Of a stretch of 64,000 nt of DNA, positions 60,301 to 64,000 are shown piece by piece. The DNA lies in the NCBI GenBank assembly GCA_944474755.1, contig OX104122.1, positions 22,779,714 to 22,843,713 on the forward strand, given 5' to 3'. A program made the position numbers and the translations under genes. The stretch is from Limnoperna fortunei. Taxonomy: Eukaryota > Mollusca > Bivalvia > Mytilida > Modiolidae. The notes below the pieces were generated by a model. The model was not told the DNA's origin and did no database searches. It saw only the letters and a list, made by a program, of their open reading frames with translations. Position 1 is the first letter of the stretch; every line of letters begins with the position of its first letter.

Positions 60301-61671
60301 CAGTTCAGTTACACTAATGTGACCTTTGTAGCTTGAATAACAGAGAGGTGTCCAAAGGTCAACGTCAGTTAAACTAATTTGTGTCTCATCAAAGTTCAAA
60401 ATTAGAACACAAAAATCTTTATATCCCAGCATTGCTGAAATATGAAGACCTGTTACCCTATCTATCTTTTGTGAACACAATACAATGTCTGATTTTTCCT
60501 TTTTGTTGATAAAATTAATAAACTTTTTTCTATACTCTGACAAATGTGTCTGACAATTACCGAACACAGTCCAATTTTCCCCCTCACGCATTTCATGTAG
60601 AATTCTATTGAAATATGCCTCCTCCTGTGATGTATCCAGGAGTATTGTATACAAATTTTTACCATCATCAACAGATGAAAATTTTAGTCTGTCTTTTATA
60701 AAAGAACTACTTCCATGCTTTATAATACACTGCTTAAAAGTTTGTCCTATGAAATATGATATGATGTCAAATAGTTTATCGTGGACGGTGCTAAAGCTGT
60801 TGTTTATCTCTTTCAAATATGTTTGAGTCAACTGTTTCATATTTAAATGCAAGGTCTCTTTTGGCGGCAAGTGTTTAAATTTTGATTCATTAAACAGATC
60901 ATCGAAGACTTCTTTATAGTCATTGTTACTTATTGTGAACAGTTTTTCATCAACATAATTATCAAAAATGACAAGAATAGCCAAACAAAAGTAAGCTGGA
61001 TCGCATTTTTCTCCCAGTTTGGAAATTTCCGTCTCAACGTATTTGATTGGGGCATGGAAAAAATGTACAAAATCATCTGAATTGTTTTCTTGCATCTGAC
61101 AAAGTAATGGGAAAAATGGATACATCAGAATGACATCATCAGTCAGCTGATTTACACAATCCTCAGTTAGGTAAGACTGTGCTATTTGTTTACGTTCCAC
61201 TAATGATAAACCCATCGTATCAGATGATAAATCGCAGCAAACCAATGACAAGCCTAATGTTTTATTTGTATTTCTGTCATAAATATTTGATCTACAAGTC
61301 ATCAGTATTTTCACATTCTTTGCAGTCTTGAGATGCTTTTCTAAATTACGCTGAACTTTTTCCCATTCGTTTATATCATTTTCCAGTAATGTGTACTTTC
61401 CTATAACATCATCAAATAGGAACAATTGATTCAGATTAGGTATAGTAAAATTAATAATTTCTGATGGATGGGTTACAGGCAAGATCTGAAACTTGTCATT
61501 GTCTTCCAGATAAAAGGCAACATAGTAAGCTATTGCAGATTTTCCCGAGCCAGACTCGCCCGTTATTATGACACATTGCTCCTTTTGAAGAGTTTCCAAA
61601 ACAGACTTTGCACTCCGAGTTACTACAAACTTCTCTTGTTTGACTTTATATTCCCTTTTTGTGGACTCCAT
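57358..61671 (-). CDS. STAND-type P-loop NTPase with 30 ankyrin repeats, intronless
   Basis: A 1,437-codon uninterrupted ORF. Residues 1-37 lead into a Walker A motif GESGSGKS (38-45); LFLFDDV at 83-89 is Walker B; MTCRS at 124-128 fits a sensor-1 strand. Residues about 130-430 are helical and unrecognised, typical of STAND ATPases of the nSTAND3 type. One degenerate and then 30 canonical 33-residue ankyrin repeats fill about 405-1428, followed by a short tail. About 11 repeats are type A (TPLHLSCRKGYKDIAELLLT) and most others type B (TPLQLACQNGHKDVVELLLT). STAND/ankyrin proteins act as NLR-like switches: ligand on the repeats, nucleotide exchange, oligomerisation. A role in innate sensing is inferred. 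No death, TIR or HEPN domain precedes the NTPase. A TTATGTTGTAG acceptor lies just upstream of the ATG, so a 5' exon may add one. Lack of introns in a large gene suggests retroposition or lineage-typical architecture. Confidence 0.9.
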   Translation of the reverse strand: MESTKREYKVKQEKFVVTRSAKSVLETLQKEQCVIITGESGSGKSAIAYYVAFYLEDNDKFQILPVTHPSEIINFTIPNLNQLFLFDDVIGKYTLLENDINEWEKVQRNLEKHLKTAKNVKILMTCRSNIYDRNTNKTLGLSLVCCDLSSDTMGLSLVERKQIAQSYLTEDCVNQLTDDVILMYPFFPLLCQMQENNSDDFVHFFHAPIKYVETEISKLGEKCDPAYFCLAILVIFDNYVDEKLFTISNNDYKEVFDDLFNESKFKHLPPKETLHLNMKQLTQTYLKEINNSFSTVHDKLFDIISYFIGQTFKQCIIKHGSSSFIKDRLKFSSVDDGKNLYTILLDTSQEEAYFNRILHEMREGENWTVFGNCQTHLSEYRKKFINFINKKEKSDIVLCSQKIDRVTGLHISAMLGYKDFCVLILNFDETQISLTDVDLWTPLCYSSYKGHISVTELLLKHNATVNQQEEEGWTPLKLACEDGHKDVVELLLNHQAEVDKADNEGWTPLHLSCLKGYKDIAELLLTHKANVNYFRPDGWTPLQLACEDGHKDVVELLLNHQAEVDKADNEGWTPLQLACQNAHKDVVEILLTHQAEVDKANNDDWTPLHLSCLKGYKDIAELLLTHKANVNYFRPDGWTPLQLACQDGHKDVVELLLTHQAEVDMADNEGWTPLHLSCRKGYKDLADLLLTHKAYVNTQNKKGNTPLNLACQDGHKDVVELLLTHQAEVDKADDEGWTPLQLACQDGHKDVVELLLTHQAEVDKADNEGCTPLHLSCRKGYKDIAELLLTHKAYVNTQNKKGNTPLNLACQDGHKDVLELLLTHQAEVDKADNEGSTPLLLSCRKGYKDIAELLLTHKANVNKQNKNGNTPLKLACQDGHKDVLELLLTHQAEVDKADNEGWTPLHLSCRKGYKDIAELLLTHKAYVNTQNKKGNTPLKLACQDGHKDVVELLLTHQADVNRADDEEWTPLNLACQKGLKDVVELLLTHQAEVDKADNADWTPLHLSCRKGYIDIAELLLTHKANVNYFRQDGRTPLQLACQNGHKDVVELLLTHQAEVDKADNEGWTPLQLACQNGHKDVAELLLTHQAEVDKADNDDWTPLHLSCSKGYKDIAELLLTHKANVNFLRQDGRTPLQLACQNGHKDVVELLLTHQAEVDKADNDDWTPLHLSCRKGYKDIAESLLTHKAYVNKQNKKGNTPLKLACQDGHKDVVELLLTHQADVNRADDEEWTPLKLACHNGLKDVVELLLTHQAEVDKADNDDWTPLHLSCRKGYKDIAELLLTHKANVNYFRHDGRTPLQLACQNGHKDVVELLLTHQAEVDKADNADWTPLHLSCSKGYKDIAELLLTHKANINYLRQDGRTPLQLACQNGHKDVVELLISHQSDINKADNDGRTPLQTAFQNDHKDIVELLLTHPANVNQHETKTKKLKCQIM
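57388..60357 (-). repeat. 99-bp repeat array encoding the 30 ankyrin repeats
   Basis: Ankyrin units of exactly 33 codons repeat without indel over about 2,970 bp. Multi-unit blocks are nearly identical, for example the B repeat beginning GNTPLKLACQDGHKDVVELL followed by an EWTPL repeat and then a DWTPLHLSC repeat, seen twice. This points to recent unequal exchange within the gene. Confidence 0.85.
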
Positions 61672-62545
61672 AATAACTACAACATAAATTTTAAAAAAAT
61701 TATTTGAATTGTTTCAAGAAATTACAATTAGGTTGAACAGTCTGTGTTACTGTGTGTGTTGGTGTGAGTATGTGTGAAGGTAATAAGACGAACAACGATG
61801 AAACTGTCAAAAAAGACAAACCCAAAGCAAACTCTAGAACCAACAAAAAACGTATAGCAACCACAGTAATGTTCCTTACTTGGTACAGGCATTTCATAAG
61901 AAATATTGGGTTAAACCAGATTTTATAGTATGCTAAACCTCCCGCTTTCATTACTGTAGTATGTGAGTTGGTCAGTTGATTACAAATGACGGGTATCATA
62001 TACTATTAGTCAGTAAAAAGTGTATCAAACAATCATCGTAGCACATTCTCTGTACAGTGATTACAAAATTTGGGAAAACTATCTGCAACCATATTTTGAA
62101 AAGGAATATCTTTTGGCAAGGAAGTGTTATCTACAGTAAAACATTAAAGGCGCGGACGTGTCGTATTTTCTTGTAACCTTGGTTTATTAGTTTATTCGGA
62201 AGAAATCTAAAGAGTCGTAATCTAAAACTACATATTTGTATGCATTGTTGGAAGCGATGGCTTAATGTATGATTTCCTTAAGACAGGATTTTAGTTGTTG
62301 TGCAGCATGGTGGTATAAAGAGTTGAAAACTCAAAAGTTCTAGCAAATGAATTAAATTTTCCAAAAATTCTGAATGTTTAAGAATCCACATATTATTGCT
62401 TCGCATATAAACGCTTTCACAGAATTTTTACTGTCCTTCTTTTACTGCAGACAATATCTTATCTTTATTAATGGTTTTGACAACTCTTTGGTAGAGCACG
62501 CAGATGAGGAGGCTATGTATCATGTAAGGATTTTTATTTTGGAAT
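61672..62545. other. Upstream region of the receptor gene
   Basis: Probable promoter or 5' intron. An acceptor-like TTTATGTTGTAG ends 5 bp before the ATG at 61671. A GTGTGTGTTGGTGTGAG stretch is at 61751. I recognise no effector-domain exon here. Confidence 0.35.
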
Positions 62546-62975
62546 TTAAAACAAGTATGGCAAATCTTCCCACTCTTTGTAGTAATAAATATTCAAAGAA
62601 GTCATGAAGGACTTATGTTTAGCCAGGATTTCATCTTTGTCAAATGTGTTAAGCCTGTTTGTGGAATTACCAGAGTTATAATTGATTCCTAGTTCTTTAA
62701 TGAGGCATTCATAGTAATGTGACTTACAAACAAACACAATGCTGTTAGAAGCCTTGTATGCAGGGACGAAAACATATTTGTCACCTTGAGATTTGAGGCA
62801 CCTCGTCTTTAAATACAGATTTAGGTCGATCATTAATGCAATGTCTAAGATTCTTAATTCGACGTTGTATCAAAGACCGTATTATTCTTACCCAGTTAGA
62901 CAGTGCATCTAGTTTTTGGTCTTGTTCCCTTTCTCTCTTAATCCATTTACTGGCATAGTCTTCGACTGAATCCAT
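62546..62975 (-). pseudogene. Frameshifted 5' fragment of a Penelope-like or related reverse-transcriptase element
   Basis: A minus-strand frame from 62975 (MDSVEDYASKWIKREREQDQ, then KPKS-like PKSVFKDEV) is continued in a second frame from about 62800 (CLKSQGDKYVFVPAYKASNS, IVFVCKSHYYECL). It ends HKSFMTSLNI then EWEDLPYLF and stop at about 62546. The phrase order (VPADKASN-like, then HKSFM, then DLPYLYW-like) is what I recall upstream of the fingers of reverse transcriptases in invertebrate GIY-YIG-type retroelements. The shift near 62800 and loss of the catalytic part make it dead. Assignment to Penelope is by memory. Confidence 0.45.
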
Positions 62976-63329
62976 AATAGTTTTGAAATTTGATTCCGAT
63001 CACCAGTAATGACACAACAGAAGGATTGAGATATTAATGGATAATTGGATTAAGAGGAACAAGGACCAGAACTTACTGCGTAAGAATAATGTGGTCTTGA
63101 TGATGAAATACTGTCGATTTATTGAAACTGCTACAAATTTAAAAAAAACTGTATCTAGCTTAACTCTAGCAAAGCAGCAGTCACAATATCCTTCCGATAT
63201 AATGTAGTTCCATTTCTTAAATTGATTTGTTGTTGGTTACATTGTCCACTTTTCCAGAATACAAATGCAATACTCACTGACCACAAAGCAACGATTCCAT
63301 CAATTATATCTAATTGTTTTACCTAGAGT

Positions 63330-63600
63330 GTTTTATGGAATATCTTGCTTATCTTACTTAAGGTGTTTTTCAAATGTTAGGACTCTTACATCTTAGGGTT
63401 ATTTAAATGAGTGTTTTTGCAATGATGTCTAGTTTTATGAAGGTGTTTTTTTAAAATTGTTTCTTAGAAATGGTTTAGAATAGTGTCATGATCTTATATA
63501 AGAGTTTTTTCAAATGTGTTTATCATACATAGAATGTTCCTTTGATTGATTTCCTGTTGATTGTACTTAAAGTGATTTTTGAATGATGCCATGTTTAAAA
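63330..63600. repeat. Degenerate tandem repeat, GTGTTTTTcAAATG words every 50-60 bp
   Basis: AAGGTGTTTTTCAAATG, GAGTGTTTTTGCAATGATGT, AAGGTGTTTTTTTAAAATTG, AAGAGTTTTTTCAAATGTGT and AAGTGATTTTTGAATGATGC follow one another at 50-60 bp spacing. A further one (AGGATGTTTTTGTAATAGTG) is near 63822. It is non-coding. Confidence 0.55.
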
Positions 63601-63752
63601 GTATACTTTAGGAAACCCACCACCTATATAAATACATTTACTACTTAAATTAACCCTAACCCTAAACTTACCCTTACGCTTTACCATAACAATGACCCTA
63701 ACCTATAATGATTTTGGTCCTCTAAATGATTCGGGCCGCCTAAAGTATATCT
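63597..63752. mobile_element. Small inverted-repeat insertion with a telomere-like core
   Basis: AAAGTATACTTTAGG at the left and CCTAAAGTATATCTACTTTT at the right are inverted. Between them is TTAACCCTAACCCTAAACTT with further degenerate CCTAA words (63652-63700). It splits the GTGTTTTT tandem repeat. Confidence 0.5.
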
Positions 63753-63888
63753 ACTTTTTTTGAAGGTTGTCATTTTTTTAACCGTTCCTAAAGTTTTCAG
63801 TAGAATGATATCATGTTTATCTAAGGATGTTTTTGTAATAGTGTCTTACCTTGTGTTGTTCGGAAGTAATTTTTGTTTATAAAAAAAG

Positions 63889-64000
63889 AGGCAGGGTATA
63901 CTCCACTCCAATCTTGACTGACAAGGATTGCCAGTTTTCCTAAAAAAAGGTCGGGATTTTTGCAGGGTATTTCGGCTTCCGGCCCCAATAAAAACTAGAA
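63889..64000 (+). mobile_element. tRNA-derived SINE, copy H, cut by the window edge
   Basis: GGCAGGGTATACTCCACTCC, then TTGACTGACAAGGATTGCCA and GGTCGGGATTTTTGCAGGGT, match the SINE body. The tRNA head is missing on the left and the tail lies beyond the window. Confidence 0.75.

Overview
The window looks like animal nuclear DNA, probably from a mollusc and most likely a bivalve. This is an inference: it is AT-rich, the genes have many kilobase-scale introns with GT-AG sites, tRNA-derived SINEs recur about every 8 kb, there are many short fold-back elements, and there is an intronless STAND/ankyrin receptor gene of a kind expanded in bivalves. No bacterial, phage or CRISPR features are present.

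Layout. (1) 1-5,440: a tandem array of about 93 copies of a 51-bp unit (337-5077). It lies in an intron of a minus-strand GMP synthase gene, because exons up to 5,444 are N-terminal and the rest of the protein must lie left of the window. (2) 5,444-18,498: GMP synthase, seven visible exons covering the whole glutamine amidotransferase domain and the P-loop of the ATP pyrophosphatase domain. Its introns hold at least five inverted-repeat elements, a SINE, and a decayed tandem repeat made from one of the gene's own exons. (3) 20.7-23.3 kb: a possible divergent promoter, then nested inverted-repeat elements. (4) 23,562-33,510: a plus-strand five-exon gene for a 238-residue protein I do not recognise; its 3' UTR may run to about 35.2 kb. 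(5) 36,703-48,036: a complete eight-exon minus-strand glutathione S-transferase kappa gene, tail-to-tail with the previous gene. (6) 48-57 kb: repeats, hairpins and weak promoter or first-exon candidates. (7) 57,358-61,671: a minus-strand intronless ORF of 1,437 codons, a P-loop STAND-type NTPase followed by 30 nearly identical ankyrin repeats. (8) 62-64 kb: a frameshifted retroelement fragment, degenerate repeats and an edge-truncated SINE.

The two enzymes (purine synthesis and glutathione conjugation) are housekeeping genes with no evident link to the receptor gene. The most unusual signals are: the 51-bp array, which carries a perfect AP-1/TRE heptamer (TGAGTCA) in almost every unit and is free of frame-changing indels over 4.7 kb; the exon-derived minisatellite inside the GMP synthase gene; and the ankyrin receptor, whose repeats are homogenised except at loop-tip positions. 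Exon models were made by eye from splice sites, reading-frame continuity and remembered family sequence; no database search was run.
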